DNA from: an uncultured Rhodobacter sp.
GTDB taxonomy: Bacteria > Pseudomonadota > Alphaproteobacteria > Rhodobacterales > Rhodobacteraceae
Assembly (NCBI GenBank): GCA_945952585.1
Contig: CAMFII010000008.1
Location: 158,131-222,130, forward strand
DNA: 64,000 nt
Direction of reading: 5' to 3'
A model generated the notes under the pieces. That model did no database searches, had not been told where the DNA came from, and saw only the letters and a program-made list of their open reading frames with translations. This document shows positions 48,008 through 61,956 of the stretch, one piece after another; positions within the stretch are counted from its first letter, which is position 1; each line of letters begins with the position of its first letter. Made by a program: the position numbers and the translations under genes.

Positions 48008-48895
48008 CTATGCCGTCTTTGCGGCATCTTGCGCCAGTTTTCGCTCGCGCAGAAGGGTGAAGAGGCCCGTCGCGATGACGACTGTTGCCCCGGCCACGGT
48101 CAGCAGATCCGGCAGCGTGCCGAAAACCAGCCAACCAAGCGCGATCGCCCAGAGGAGCGAGGTATAGCGGAACGGCGCGATGAAGCCGATATCCCCGACC
48201 CGCATGGCCTGAACACCGCTCAGATACCCGGCGACAAGGGCGACCGAAGATCCGAAGACCGTCAGCAGGTCCCGCAGGTCAGGTCCTTGCCACCCCTCGA
48301 TTGCAACGCCGGAAAGCCCGAGGACCGTGACCCCAAGCGCGGCAGCCAAGGCGACGGTGGCTGTCGGCACCCCGAGGCCGAACTTTCGCGTCGAGAGATC
48401 GCGCACGACGACACAAAGCACCGACGCCACCCCGACCAGCGCCCAGACATCAAAGCCTTTTGCGCCGGGGCGGATGATGAGCAATACGCCAAGGAACCCG
48501 ATGCCGATTGCGCTCAACCGGCGCCAGCCGATCCGCTCGCGGAAGACCACGGCCGCGGCAAGGGTCACGGCCAGCGGGGTGAACTGCATGACCGCCGAAA
48601 GGTTGGCCAGCGGCATATGGACCAGCGCGCCAAGGAAGGCGACCGTCGCCGCAATCTCGGCCAGAGTGCGGATCGCCAGAAGCCCCGTGTCTCGACGCTG
48701 CAGGCGAAACCGCAGCCCACCGGTTGCAAGGCCCAGAATGAACAGCAGGATCGAGGTCGAGACCCCGCGAAGCGTGATCGCCTCGAACAGCGGCAGGGTC
48801 TGCGTCACCGCCTTCATCCCGGTATCGTTCAGCGTGAACGCGGCCATGGCGATGTTCATGTAGATCGCGCCACGCAGGTTAGGGGATATCGCCAA
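48008..48895 (-). CDS. DMT superfamily transporter (EamA type)
   Basis: This protein of about 295 residues has ten hydrophobic segments in two EamA repeats (about 10-140 and 155-285). NLRGAIYMNIAMAAFTLND is the usual opening of rhodobacterial EamA proteins. The substrate is unknown, often a metabolite or amino-acid export. I place the start at TTG 48895 with GGAAAG upstream. The longer frame begins inside the rpoC terminator and is rejected; ATG 48859 is an alternative. It lies directly behind the rpoC terminator. Confidence 0.8.
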   Translation of the reverse strand: MAISPNLRGAIYMNIAMAAFTLNDTGMKAVTQTLPLFEAITLRGVSTSILLFILGLATGGLRFRLQRRDTGLLAIRTLAEIAATVAFLGALVHMPLANLSAVMQFTPLAVTLAAAVVFRERIGWRRLSAIGIGFLGVLLIIRPGAKGFDVWALVGVASVLCVVVRDLSTRKFGLGVPTATVALAAALGVTVLGLSGVAIEGWQGPDLRDLLTVFGSSVALVAGYLSGVQAMRVGDIGFIAPFRYTSLLWAIALGWLVFGTLPDLLTVAGATVVIATGLFTLLRERKLAQDAAKTA

Positions 48896-48931
48896 GGCAG
48901 CACGCTTTCCGGCAGAGGACCAGTATCCAAC

Positions 48932-48972
48932 AAAAAAAGGCCCCCGCACCAGCAGGTGCGGGGGCCCTTTTG
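48932..48972 (-). terminator. Strong terminator after rpoC
   Basis: A perfect 12-bp stem (GGCCCCCGCACC/GGTGCGGGGGCC, AGCA-type loop) is followed on the minus strand by seven Ts, and by four Ts on the plus side. It starts about 12 bp after the rpoC stop and closes the beta operon. Confidence 0.95.
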
Positions 48973-48984
48973 ACCAGCCAGGAC

Positions 48985-51900
48985 TTACTCGTCGCGGCTT
49001 TCGATAGTATCGACCAGATCGCTTTCGCGACCGCTGTCGAAGACGTCGTCCATCGGGGCAGCCAGCGCCGCGGCGATTTCCGCCTCGGACCGACGTGCCT
49101 CGATCACGGTCATGTCGCGATCCGAGGCTATCTTCTTCACCCGGGTCGTGGCACCACCGGTCCCGGCCGGGATCAGCCGGCCGACGATGACGTTCTCTTT
49201 CAGGCCGACAAGCTTGTCACGCTTGCCCTGAACCGCCGCCTCGGTCAGCACGCGGGTCGTTTCCTGGAACGACGCGGCCGAAATGAAGCTGCGGGTCTGC
49301 AGGCTCGCCTTGGTGATGCCGAGCAGGATCGGCTCGCCCGAGGCCGGACGCAGGCCATGCGCGATGGCCTTCTCGTTCACCTCGTCAAGCTCCGCCTTGT
49401 CGACATGCTCGCCCTTCAGAAGCGTGGTCTCCCCGCTATCGAGGATCTCCCACTTCTGCAGCATCTGGCGAACGATCACCTCGATGTGCTTGTCGTTGAT
49501 CTTCACGCCCTGCAGGCGATAGACGTCCTGCACTTCGTCGATCATGTAGTTCGCAAGCGCCTCGACCCCCATGATCCGCAGGATGTCATGCGGAGCCGGG
49601 TTGCCGTCCATGATGTAGTCACCCTTCTGCACGAAGTCGCCTTCCTGCACCGGGATGTGCTTGCCCTTGGGCACCATGTATTCCATCGGCTGCACGGTCT
49701 CGTCGACCGGCTCGATGGTGATGCGGCGCTTGTTCTTGTAGTCCTTGCCGAAGCGGACATAGCCATCGGCTTCCGCGATGATGGCGTGGTCCTTGGGACG
49801 ACGGGCCTCGAACAGTTCCGCCACGCGGGGAAGACCCCCGGTGATGTCCTTGGTCTTGGCGCCTTCGCGCGGGATACGCGCCACGACGTCGCCCGGCTTC
49901 ACCTCTTGTCCGTCTTCGACCGACAGGATGGCGTCGACCGACATCGGGTAGGTGATCGGGTTGCCCGCCTCGTTGCGCACCGGCTCGCCCGTTTCCGGGT
50001 TCATGATGATCACTTCCGGCTTGAGGTCGTTGCCTTTCGGCGCCGACCGCCAATCCGAGACGATCTTCTGCGTCATGCCGGTGGCTTCGTCCGTCTCTTC
50101 GCGCACCGAGATGCCCGAGATCAGGTCGACAAAGCGCGCCACGCCGCCCTTTTCGGCGATGATCGGCAGGGTGTAGGGGTCCCATTCGAACAGCTTCGTG
50201 CCGCGTTTCACGGCCTGACCGTCCTTCACATGGACCTTGGCACCGTAACCGACCTTGTGGACGGCCCGTTCGCCGCCATTCTCGTCGATGATGGCGATCG
50301 ACATGTTCCGGCCCATCACGATCTGCTCGCCCGCGGCGTTGGACAGAAGGTTCGGGTTGCGGAACTCGATCTTGCCTTCCTGGCTGGCTTCGAGGAACGA
50401 CTGCTGGCCGCCCTGCGCGATACCGCCGATGTGGAAGGTCCGCATCGTCAGCTGCGTGCCCGGTTCGCCGATCGACTGCGCCGCGATGATGCCGACGGCT
50501 TCGCCGACGTTCACCATCGTGCCACGGGCCAGGTCACGGCCGTAGCACATGGCGCAGACGCCTTCTTCGGCGTCGCAGGTCAGCGGGCTGCGGATGCGGG
50601 CCGACTGGACAGCGTGAAGACCGATCAGGTCCGCCTTGCGCTCGTCGATCAGCTCGTTGCGGCTGACGATCACCTCATCGGTGCCCGGCACGAGGATGTC
50701 CTCGGCCGCCACGCGACCCAGAACCCGCTCGGACAGCGACGAGACAACCTCGCCATCGTTCACCGCGGCTTCCGCCGTGATCGACCGCTCGGTGCCGCAA
50801 TCGATGCTGCGCACGATGCAGTCCTGCGCCACGTCGACCAGACGGCGGGTCAGGTAGCCCGAGTTCGCCGTCTTGAGCGCCGTGTCAGCGAGACCTTTCC
50901 GCGCGCCGTGGGTCGAGTTGAAGTACTCGAGCACGGTCAGGCCTTCCTTGAAGTTCGAGATGATCGGCGTCTCGATGATCTCGCCCGACGGTTTGGCCAT
51001 CAGGCCGCGCATACCGCCAAGCTGCTTCATCTGGGCAGGCGAACCCCGCGCACCGGAGTGCGACATCATGTAGACCGAGTTCGGCTCCTTCTCGGCGCCC
51101 ACGTCATCGAAACGGACCGCCGAGATTTCCTTCATCATCTCGGCCGCGACCGCATCCGAGCATTTCGACCAGGCGTCGACGACCTTGTTGTACTTTTCGC
51201 CCTGAGTGATCAGGCCGTCCATGTACTGCTGCTCGAACTCCTTCACCTGATCGCGGACGCCGTTGACGATCGTCCACTTGGTGTCGGGGATGAGCATGTC
51301 GTCCTTGCCGAACGAGATGCCGGCCTTGAAGGCCTCGCGGAAGCCCAGACCCATGATCTGGTCACAGAAGATCACCGACTCTTTCTGGCCGCAGTAGCGG
51401 TAGACGGTGTCGATGACGTTCTGCACGTCCTTTTTCCGCAGGAGCCGGTTGACCAGCTCGAACGGGGCCTTGGCGTTCAGCGGCAAGAGGTTGCCGAGGC
51501 GCAGACGGCCGGGGGTCGTCTCGTAACGCTTCCAGACCTCGTTGCCTTCGTCGTCGATCTGCTTCAGCCGCGCAGTGATGCGGGCATGCAGATGCACCGC
51601 GCCGGCGGCCAGCGCATGCTCGACCTCTTCGATCGAGGAGAACATCATCCCCTCGCCGACCATGCCCTTGCGCTCCATCGTCGTGTAATAGAGCCCCAGA
51701 ACCATGTCCTGCGACGGCACGATGATCGGCGCGCCGTTGGCGGGCGACAGCACGTTGTTGGTCGACATCATCAGCACGCGCGCTTCCAGCTGCGCTTCCA
51801 GCGACAGCGGAACGTGCACGGCCATCTGGTCACCGTCGAAGTCGGCGTTGAAGGCCGAGCAGACGAGCGGGTGCAGCTGGATCGCCTTGCCTTCGATCAG

Positions 51901-53229
51901 GATCGGCTCGAAGGCCTGGATGCCCAGACGGTGCAGCGTCGGCGCGCGGTTCAGAAGAACCGGATGCTCGCGGATGACCTCGTCCAGGATGTCCCAGACC
52001 TCGGGGCGTTCCTTTTCGACCAGCTTCTTCGCCTGCTTGACGGTCGAGGACAGGCCCTTCGCCTCAAGCCGCGAATAGATGAACGGCTTGAACAGCTCGA
52101 GCGCCATCTTCTTCGGCAGGCCGCACTGGTGCAGCTTCAGCTCCGGACCGGTCACGATGACCGAACGGCCCGAGAAGTCGACGCGCTTGCCGAGCAGGTT
52201 CTGACGGAACCGGCCCTGCTTGCCCTTCAGCATGTCGCTGAGCGATTTCAGCGGGCGCTTGTTGGTGCCCGTGATCACCCGGCCACGACGGCCGTTGTCG
52301 AACAGCGCATCGACCGCCTCCTGAAGCATCCGCTTTTCGTTGCGCACGATGATGTCGGGCGCACGAAGCTCGATCAGGCGCTTCAGGCGGTTGTTGCGGT
52401 TGATGACGCGGCGATAGAGGTCGTTCAGGTCGGACGTCGCAAAGCGGCCGCCATCCAGCGGAACCAGCGGACGCAGTTCCGGCGGGATGACCGGCAGAAC
52501 GGTCAGGATCATCCACTCGGGGCGGTTGCCCGACTCGAGGAACGATTCGACGATCTTCAGCCGCTTGATGATCTTCTTCGGCTTTAGTTCGCCCGTGGCT
52601 TCCTTCAGCTCCTCGCGCAGCTGCTCAGCGGTCGATTCCAGATCGATCGCCGCCAGCATCTCGCGGATCGCTTCCGCACCGATATTCGCGGTGAAGGCGT
52701 CGGCGCCATACTGGTCCTGCGCGTCGAGGAACTCTTCCTCGGTCATCAGCTGACCATAGGTCAGGTCAGTCAGACCCGGCTCGATGACGACGTAGTTTTC
52801 AAAGTAGAGGATGCGCTCGAGGTCCCGCAGCGTCATGTCGAGCATCAGGCCGATGCGCGACGGCAGCGACTTCAGGAACCAGATATGCGCGACCGGCGCG
52901 GCGAGCTCGATATGGCCCATCCGCTCGCGGCGCACCTTCTGGAGCGTCACTTCGACACCGCATTTCTCGCAGACGACGCCGCGATACTTCATGCGCTTAT
53001 ACTTGCCGCAAAGGCACTCGTAGTCCTTGATCGGCCCGAAGATCCGGGCGCAGAACAGCCCGTCCCGCTCCGGCTTGAAAGTGCGGTAGTTGATCGTCTC
53101 GGGCTTCTTGATCTCGCCATACGACCACGAGAGGATCCGCTCTGGGCTAGCCAGAGAGATCTTGATCTCATCGAAGGTCTTCACCGGCGCGACCGGGTTG
53201 AACGGGTTGGTCGTGAGTTCCTGGTTCAT
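48985..53229 (-). CDS. rpoC: DNA-directed RNA polymerase subunit beta'
   Basis: This 1414-residue subunit has the N-terminal zinc finger ([20 protein letters not shown], about residues 69-88), the catalytic NADFDGDQM near residue 465 that binds the active-site magnesium, and a second four-Cys zinc site in the region CGTERS ... [16 protein letters not shown] 53229 has AAGGA upstream; an in-frame TTG two codons earlier is not needed. It follows rpoB by 85 bp and is closed by a strong terminator. Confidence 0.99.
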   Translation of the reverse strand: MNQELTTNPFNPVAPVKTFDEIKISLASPERILSWSYGEIKKPETINYRTFKPERDGLFCARIFGPIKDYECLCGKYKRMKYRGVVCEKCGVEVTLQKVRRERMGHIELAAPVAHIWFLKSLPSRIGLMLDMTLRDLERILYFENYVVIEPGLTDLTYGQLMTEEEFLDAQDQYGADAFTANIGAEAIREMLAAIDLESTAEQLREELKEATGELKPKKIIKRLKIVESFLESGNRPEWMILTVLPVIPPELRPLVPLDGGRFATSDLNDLYRRVINRNNRLKRLIELRAPDIIVRNEKRMLQEAVDALFDNGRRGRVITGTNKRPLKSLSDMLKGKQGRFRQNLLGKRVDFSGRSVIVTGPELKLHQCGLPKKMALELFKPFIYSRLEAKGLSSTVKQAKKLVEKERPEVWDILDEVIREHPVLLNRAPTLHRLGIQAFEPILIEGKAIQLHPLVCSAFNADFDGDQMAVHVPLSLEAQLEARVLMMSTNNVLSPANGAPIIVPSQDMVLGLYYTTMERKGMVGEGMMFSSIEEVEHALAAGAVHLHARITARLKQIDDEGNEVWKRYETTPGRLRLGNLLPLNAKAPFELVNRLLRKKDVQNVIDTVYRYCGQKESVIFCDQIMGLGFREAFKAGISFGKDDMLIPDTKWTIVNGVRDQVKEFEQQYMDGLITQGEKYNKVVDAWSKCSDAVAAEMMKEISAVRFDDVGAEKEPNSVYMMSHSGARGSPAQMKQLGGMRGLMAKPSGEIIETPIISNFKEGLTVLEYFNSTHGARKGLADTALKTANSGYLTRRLVDVAQDCIVRSIDCGTERSITAEAAVNDGEVVSSLSERVLGRVAAEDILVPGTDEVIVSRNELIDERKADLIGLHAVQSARIRSPLTCDAEEGVCAMCYGRDLARGTMVNVGEAVGIIAAQSIGEPGTQLTMRTFHIGGIAQGGQQSFLEASQEGKIEFRNPNLLSNAAGEQIVMGRNMSIAIIDENGGERAVHKVGYGAKVHVKDGQAVKRGTKLFEWDPYTLPIIAEKGGVARFVDLISGISVREETDEATGMTQKIVSDWRSAPKGNDLKPEVIIMNPETGEPVRNEAGNPITYPMSVDAILSVEDGQEVKPGDVVARIPREGAKTKDITGGLPRVAELFEARRPKDHAIIAEADGYVRFGKDYKNKRRITIEPVDETVQPMEYMVPKGKHIPVQEGDFVQKGDYIMDGNPAPHDILRIMGVEALANYMIDEVQDVYRLQGVKINDKHIEVIVRQMLQKWEILDSGETTLLKGEHVDKAELDEVNEKAIAHGLRPASGEPILLGITKASLQTRSFISAASFQETTRVLTEAAVQGKRDKLVGLKENVIVGRLIPAGTGGATTRVKKIASDRDMTVIEARRSEAEIAAALAAPMDDVFDSGRESDLVDTIESRDE

Positions 53230-53290
53230 CTTCAAATCCTTGAATCGGGGCGAATGGACCGGTCGTTTCCGCCCGGCCGAAGGTCCGTCT

Positions 53291-53308
53291 GGCGGGCGTC
53301 AGCCCGCC
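53291..53308. repeat. GC palindrome between rpoB and rpoC
   Basis: GGCGGGC-GTCA-GCCCGCC is a perfect 7-bp hairpin 6 bp after the rpoB stop, without a T-run. It resembles the palindromes after the GFA gene and fusA and may be a processing or stability hairpin. Confidence 0.65.
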
Positions 53309-53314
53309 ACCCGG

Positions 53315-57448
<4,134 letters not shown>

Positions 57449-57625
57449 GCTCGTCGTCACCTTTCGTTTTCGCGGGCAGGCAACCGTCGGGGTCACGATT
57501 GCGCGCCGCATGCGAAACAGGGGGTCAGGTCCCATTCACGCCCGCCGTCCCACCGGAGGGCTCCCGAACCTTGAACCGCGCCTAGAAGGATCCTTGGCCG
57601 TGCAAGGCCCCTTCAAGACGGGTTC

Positions 57626-57655
57626 GGCTGGGCCCGAATTCCTTCGGACCCAGCC
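57626..57655 (-). other. Hairpin between rplL and rpoB
   Basis: A 13-bp stem including one G-T wobble (GGCTGGGTCCGAA/TTCGGGCCCAGCC, GGAA loop) lies 39 bp after rplL. In E. coli a partial terminator and an RNase III site occupy the same position to lower rpoBC expression; this may be the functional counterpart. Confidence 0.7.
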
Positions 57656-57694
57656 AGATCGAAATCGTCCAGGATGCCAGGGGCATCCGCGCGA

Positions 57695-58075
57695 TTACTT
57701 CAGCTCGACCTTGGCGCCAGCCTCTTCGAGCTTTTTCTTCATGGCTTCGGCGTCGGCTTTGGAAACCGCTTCCTTCACCTTGCCGCCGGCTTCCACCAGG
57801 TCCTTGGCTTCTTTCAGGCCCAGACCGGTGATCGTGCGGACTTCCTTGATCACGTTGATCTTGTTCGCGCCGGCGTCGGTCAGGACGACGTCGAACTCGG
57901 TCTTCTCTTCCTCGGCAGCAGCCGGCGCAGCGCCAGCAGCCGGACCAGCAACCATCACGGCGCCGCCAGCGGCGGGCTCGATGCCATACTTGTCCTTGAG
58001 GATGGTTTTCAGTTCTTGCGCCTGAAGGAGGGTCAGACCCACGATTTCTTCGGCGAGTTTGTTCAGATCAGCCAT
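57695..58075 (-). CDS. rplL: 50S ribosomal protein L7/L12
   Basis: This 126-residue protein has an N-terminal dimerisation domain ([19 protein letters not shown]), an Ala/Pro-rich hinge (residues about 38-54) and the factor-binding C-terminal domain ([32 protein letters not shown]). It recruits translational GTPases. It follows rplJ by 69 bp. Confidence 0.98.
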   Translation of the reverse strand: MADLNKLAEEIVGLTLLQAQELKTILKDKYGIEPAAGGAVMVAGPAAGAAPAAAEEEKTEFDVVLTDAGANKINVIKEVRTITGLGLKEAKDLVEAGGKVKEAVSKADAEAMKKKLEEAGAKVELK

Positions 58076-58144
58076 TTCAGTTTCCGTTCTGTAAAGATGG
58101 GTTCCAACGTCGGGGCATCAACCCCACGACGGCATTCGCATTGC

Positions 58145-58660
58145 TCAGGCTGCAGCCTTTTCCTCGATCGTCTTGAGGATGCCCGCGATGTTCGAAGCAG
58201 GCGCGCCGATCGCACCGGCGATGGCGGACGCGGGCGCACCGAGCATCGACACGATCTGAGCGATGAGCTCTTCACGCGACGGCATCGAAGCGACAGCCTT
58301 CACACCGGCCGGATCAAGGACCGCATTGCCCATGGCGCCGCCGAGGATCACGAACTTGTCGTTCTTCTTGGCATAGGCGTCCGTGACCTTCGCCGCAGCG
58401 ACAGGGTCCTCGGAATAGGCGAAAACGGTCATCCCTTTCAGCAGGTCACCCATGCTTGCGCCGGGTTTGCCTTCAAGGGCGATCTTGGCGAGCTTGTTCT
58501 TGGCAACGCGAACAGACCCACCGACGGTACGCATCTCCGCCCGCAGGTCCTGCATCTGTGCAACCGTCATGCCTTCGTAGTGGGCAACCACCACGACGCC
58601 AGAGCTTTCGAAGATCTGGCCGAGTTCCTCGACCACTTTCTCTTTCTGGGCTCTATCCAC
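58145..58660 (-). CDS. rplJ: 50S ribosomal protein L10
   Basis: This 171-residue protein anchors L7/L12 dimers. It starts at GTG 58660 ([16 protein letters not shown]) with GGAG eight bases upstream; the open frame further up is untranslated leader. The Ala-rich C-terminal helix is the L7/L12-binding tail. The 232-bp gap to rplA probably carries the L10 leader through which L10-L12 represses translation in other bacteria; I cannot fold it reliably by eye. Confidence 0.96.
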   Translation of the reverse strand: MDRAQKEKVVEELGQIFESSGVVVVAHYEGMTVAQMQDLRAEMRTVGGSVRVAKNKLAKIALEGKPGASMGDLLKGMTVFAYSEDPVAAAKVTDAYAKKNDKFVILGGAMGNAVLDPAGVKAVASMPSREELIAQIVSMLGAPASAIAGAIGAPASNIAGILKTIEEKAAA

Positions 58661-58843
58661 AGTTTCACTCCAAGTGTGGGGGTTTCCCCCCGGCTCATGT
58701 TTGCCCCTGCAAGCAGGAGCGTCGGGTCCGATCAGAGGTCCCGAGGCCAGGATCACCCGAGGCATGCGCCCCGTTCATTCCGTCTCGTTCACCCATCTCA
58801 GGCAGGAGATTAAGGGGCGAACCCCACCCACCGTCTCGGACAG

Positions 58844-58861
58844 GACGGGGCGTTTCCGCCC
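58844..58861. repeat. GC palindrome between rplA and rplJ
   Basis: CGGGGCG-TTTC-CGCCCCG forms a perfect 7-bp hairpin 31 bp after the rplA stop, without a T-run. It could be part of the L10 leader or an intra-operon processing site. Confidence 0.55.
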
Positions 58862-58892
58862 CGCCATCCCTTCCCTTGCGGGTCGGGAATTC

Positions 58893-59591
58893 TCAGTTGG
58901 CCGTGGCCGAGGTCAGGTCGACGCTCACGCCCGGGCCCATGGTCGAGGACAGCGACACCTTCTTGAGGTAGGTGCCCTTGGCCCCCGACGGCTTCGCGCG
59001 GCTGACCGCATCGACGAAGGCGCGGACGTTCTGGGCGAGCTTCTCGGCGTCGAACGACACCTTGCCGATACCGGCATGGATGACGCCGGCCTTCTCGACC
59101 TTGAACTGCACTTCACCGCCCTTGGCAGCTTCGACGGCCGCTTTCACGTCCATCGTCACCGTGCCGACCTTCGGGTTCGGCATCAGGTTGCGCGGGCCGA
59201 GGATCTTGCCGAGGCGGCCGACCAGCGGCATCAGGTCCGGCGTCGCGATGCAACGGTCGAACTCGATCTTGCCCGACTGGATGGTTTCCATCAGGTCTTC
59301 GGCGCCCACGATGTCGGCGCCCGCGGCTTTCGCCTCGTCCGCCTTCGCGCCACGGGCGAACACCGCCACGCGCACGGTCTTGCCGGTGCCGTTCGGCAGG
59401 GTCACCACGCCGCGGACCATCTGGTCGGCGTGACGCGGGTCGACACCCAGGTTCATCGCGATTTCCAGCGTCTCGTCGAATTTCGCCGAGGCAGCGGATT
59501 TCACCAGTTTCACGGCATCTTCGACCGAGAGGTTCGACTTGCCGGCGAAGGCTTCTTCAGCCTTGGCGATGCGTTTTGCGATCTTGGCCAT
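58893..59591 (-). CDS. rplA: 50S ribosomal protein L1
   Basis: This 232-residue L1-stalk protein has [25 protein letters not shown] near the N-terminus and [11 protein letters not shown] in the second domain. In E. coli it represses rplKA. It lies 3 bp after rplK. Confidence 0.98.
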   Translation of the reverse strand: MAKIAKRIAKAEEAFAGKSNLSVEDAVKLVKSAASAKFDETLEIAMNLGVDPRHADQMVRGVVTLPNGTGKTVRVAVFARGAKADEAKAAGADIVGAEDLMETIQSGKIEFDRCIATPDLMPLVGRLGKILGPRNLMPNPKVGTVTMDVKAAVEAAKGGEVQFKVEKAGVIHAGIGKVSFDAEKLAQNVRAFVDAVSRAKPSGAKGTYLKKVSLSSTMGPGVSVDLTSATAN

Positions 59592-59594
59592 GAC

Positions 59595-60047
59595 TTACCC
59601 CTTCACCTCGATACCGCAGGACTTGGCCGAGCCGAGGATGATCTGCATCGCAGCTTCCACGGAGTTGGCGTTCAGGTCCTTCATCTTGGCTTCGGCGATC
59701 TGGCGCACCTGGGCCGCCGTCACGGTGCCAGCGACTTCACGGCCCGGCTTCGACGAACCCTTCGGACGGTTGCGCTTGCCCACCGGCTTCAGGCCAGCGG
59801 CCTTCTTCAGGTAGTAGGAGGCCGGCGCCGTCTTCAGCTCGAGGCTAAACGACTTGTCCTGGTAGTAGGTGATGATCACCGGAGTCGGCGAACCCGGCTC
59901 CAGATCGGCGGACTTCGCGTTGAATTCCTTCACGAAGGCCATGATGTTCAGGCCGCGCTGACCCAGTGCCGGGCCGACGGGCGGGGACGGGTTGGCTTGC
60001 CCCGCCTTCACTTGCAGCTTGAGCTGCCCGATAATCTTCTTGGCCAT
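59595..60047 (-). CDS. rplK: 50S ribosomal protein L11
   Basis: This 150-residue protein has [20 protein letters not shown], the thiostrepton-site N-terminal domain, and a C-terminal rRNA-binding domain. It is needed for the stringent response via RelA. It is 105 bp after nusG. Confidence 0.98.
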   Translation of the reverse strand: MAKKIIGQLKLQVKAGQANPSPPVGPALGQRGLNIMAFVKEFNAKSADLEPGSPTPVIITYYQDKSFSLELKTAPASYYLKKAAGLKPVGKRNRPKGSSKPGREVAGTVTAAQVRQIAEAKMKDLNANSVEAAMQIILGSAKSCGIEVKG

Positions 60048-60152
60048 CTGGCCTCTCCTCTTCTCACCACCCTCGAAGCGAGGGCAATTTAGTGGTCCGG
60101 CTCGTCACCCCGGGATCAGGCCCCGGCGCGCTTGCCTCCCACGCGATGCACG

Positions 60153-60686
60153 TCAGGCGCTTTTCTGCACCTGCGTGAATTCCAGTTCGACCGGGGTCGG
60201 ACGGCCGAAGATCGACACCGACACCTTCAGGCGGCTGTGCGCTTCGTCCACTTCCTCGACCATGCCGTCGAAGCCTTCGAACGGACCGTCGGCCACCTTG
60301 ACCTTCTCGCCGATCTCGAAGTGGATCAGGTTGCGCGGCGCAACCTCGCCTTCCTCGACACGGTTCAGGATCGCGTTCACCTCGGCGTCGCGCATCGGCA
60401 TCGGCTTGCCCTGCGGGCCAAGGAAGCCGGTCACCCGGTTGATCGACGAGATCAGGTGATACCCGCGGTTCGACATCTCCATCCGCACGAGCACATAGCC
60501 CGGCATGAAGCGCCGCTCGGACGTCACCTTCTTGCCGCGGCGGACCTCGATCACCTCTTCGGTCGGCACGAGAACCTCGTCGATCTCGTCCTCGAGCCCC
60601 GCATCGGCGACGGCCTGCTTGATCTGCTCGGCGATCTTCTTCTCGAAATTCGAGAGGACGCTCACCGAATACCACCGCTTGGCCAT
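60153..60686 (-). CDS. nusG: Transcription termination/antitermination protein NusG
   Basis: This 177-residue protein has an NGN domain (residues about 4-110, KRWYSVSVLSNFEKKIA) and a KOW domain (about 125-177, FEIGEKVKVADGPFEGFDG). It binds RNA polymerase and links to Rho and the ribosome. It follows secE, with a terminator-like hairpin in the gap. Confidence 0.98.
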   Translation of the reverse strand: MAKRWYSVSVLSNFEKKIAEQIKQAVADAGLEDEIDEVLVPTEEVIEVRRGKKVTSERRFMPGYVLVRMEMSNRGYHLISSINRVTGFLGPQGKPMPMRDAEVNAILNRVEEGEVAPRNLIHFEIGEKVKVADGPFEGFDGMVEEVDEAHSRLKVSVSIFGRPTPVELEFTQVQKSA

Positions 60687-60767
60687 GCCTCAGTCACCTC
60701 TGCCACCCGAGGGCATTCCCCCGGAAGTTCTTTTCTTTACAAGCGGTTGAACCGCCATGCCTGGAAC

Positions 60768-60800
60768 AAAAAACAGCGCGCAAGACGAATCGATGCGCGC
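60768..60800 (-). terminator. Terminator-like hairpin between secE and nusG
   Basis: A 7-bp GC stem (GCGCGCA/TGCGCGC, 11-nt loop) is followed on the minus strand by TGTTTTTTG, the layout of an intrinsic terminator. It may attenuate readthrough from tRNA-Trp/secE into nusG. Confidence 0.72.
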
Positions 60801-60862
60801 CGGTTTCCTTTGATCTGGCGTTCCCTACCGTCTGGACCGCAGGAATTCAAGCCCAAAGGGGC

Positions 60863-61063
60863 TTAGCCGAACATCGTCAGGATATGGGTCAGACCAAAGC
60901 GGATGATGCTGTCGACGATGAAGAAGAAGGTCGCGGTCAGCGTCGCCATGATAAAAACCATGATCGTGGTCAGCATCACCTCGCGGCGCGACGGCCAGAC
61001 GATCTTGGCGACCTCGGACCGGACCTGCTGGATGAACTGGACGGGGTTTGCCTTGGTGGCCAT
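60863..61063 (-). CDS. secE: Preprotein translocase subunit SecE
   Basis: This 66-residue protein has the conserved amphipathic segment (EVAKIVWPSRREVMLTT) and a single C-terminal membrane helix. It clamps SecY. ATG 61063 is the family start; a Met six codons upstream is less likely. It lies between tRNA-Trp and nusG as in most proteobacteria. Confidence 0.96.
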   Translation of the reverse strand: MATKANPVQFIQQVRSEVAKIVWPSRREVMLTTIMVFIMATLTATFFFIVDSIIRFGLTHILTMFG

Positions 61064-61206
61064 CGAGGGTGTCCTGTGCAACTATCCGGCGCGAGATACG
61101 CGGTCGAGACGCGGAATTCAAGCGCGGAAGGCGTATATGCCGCCCGCCAGCAAAGAGCATGGCGTCCCGATCCGGGCAAGACAGGTCCGCGTGGCTGGAA
61201 GGGACT

Positions 61207-61282
61207 TGGCAGGGGCAGCAGGGCTCGAACCCGCGACCTACGGTTTTGGAGACCGTCGCTCTACCAGCTGAGCTATACCCCT
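61207..61282 (-). tRNA. tRNA-Trp (anticodon CCA)
   Basis: A complete 76-nt cloverleaf with encoded CCA and discriminator G73: acceptor AGGGGTA/TGCCCCT, D arm GCTC/GAGC, anticodon loop CTCCAAA, T arm GCGGG/CCTGC with one wobble. tRNA-Trp directly upstream of secE is a conserved bacterial arrangement. Confidence 0.96.
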
Positions 61283-61295
61283 AAGTCCGGAGCGG

Positions 61296-61324
61296 GTGCT
61301 ACGGCAGGCGGAAGGGGAAATCAA
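61296..61324 (-). promoter_or_regulatory. Predicted promoter of tRNA-Trp-secE
   Basis: On the minus strand TTGATT (61319-61324), 17 bp, TAGCAC (61296-61301), ending 13 bp before the mature tRNA 5' end. Confidence 0.65.
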
Positions 61325-61349
61325 GGGGTGTTCTGGCAACCGTCCGTGA

Positions 61350-61886
61350 TCATCTGGCGAGCCGGCCGACGAGGAACGGAGTGAGCCTCGCGACGTCGGC
61401 CGTGGACGGAAACTCGGCCTTCAGCCCATCGACGGCCGCCAGTATCACGCGTGCCCGCTCGGCTGCGTCCGGGACGCCTTCCTCCTGCAGGACGGCTGCC
61501 GTCTGCTGATTGACCCAGGCACGCAGGTCATCGAAGACCACCCGGTTCAGGCGCATGTGTTCGGCCATCAGGTCGGACCCATGGGGCGACTGCCCGAGGA
61601 GGCTGTCGATCGCGGCATACTTCGCGCCGATTGCCGTCGTAAGCCGCTCGGCGGCGGAGCCCGGGCTTGCAAGCGCTTCGGCGAAGGCCCGGCGATAATC
61701 GTCCATGATGGCCGTCCCGATCGCGACGAAGACGGCCTCCTTGTCCGGGAAGCGGGCATAAAGCGTGGGCTTTGCGACGCCTGCCTCCTTGGCGATGGCC
61801 TCCATCGACGTTCCGCGCAGGCCGTTCTGAAGGAACAGTTGCTTCGCCGCCTCGAGGATGCGCGCGGATTTGTCGGCGTTGGTCAT
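61350..61886 (-). CDS. TetR/AcrR family transcriptional regulator
   Basis: This 178-residue protein has an N-terminal helix-turn-helix (MEAIAKEAGVAKPTLYARFPDKEAVF, residues about 23-48) and an all-helical ligand domain. It is divergent from the SDR gene with a 70-bp gap containing a long inverted repeat, so it probably represses that gene and itself. GGGGGCGG precedes the ATG. The ligand is unknown. Confidence 0.93.
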   Translation of the reverse strand: MTNADKSARILEAAKQLFLQNGLRGTSMEAIAKEAGVAKPTLYARFPDKEAVFVAIGTAIMDDYRRAFAEALASPGSAAERLTTAIGAKYAAIDSLLGQSPHGSDLMAEHMRLNRVVFDDLRAWVNQQTAAVLQEEGVPDAAERARVILAAVDGLKAEFPSTADVARLTPFLVGRLAR

Positions 61887-61908
61887 GCATCCGCCCCCTT
61901 GATTATAC

Positions 61909-61942
61909 GATTTGAACGATTATTGTTCATTTCGTTCAAATC
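61909..61942. promoter_or_regulatory. TetR operator candidate
   Basis: GATTTGAACG and CGTTCAAATC form a perfect 10-bp inverted repeat spaced by 14 bp, and a nested repeat TGAAC-N7-GTTCA overlaps it. It is centred in the 70-bp divergent gap. A TetR dimer, or two dimers, could bind here. Confidence 0.78.
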
Positions 61943-61956
61943 ACAAGGGCGACGCC

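Noticed and set aside
48896..48949. An upstream GTG start for the DMT transporter
   Set aside because: It lies inside the rpoC terminator stem, so translation from there is implausible. TTG 48895 fits the family N-terminus.
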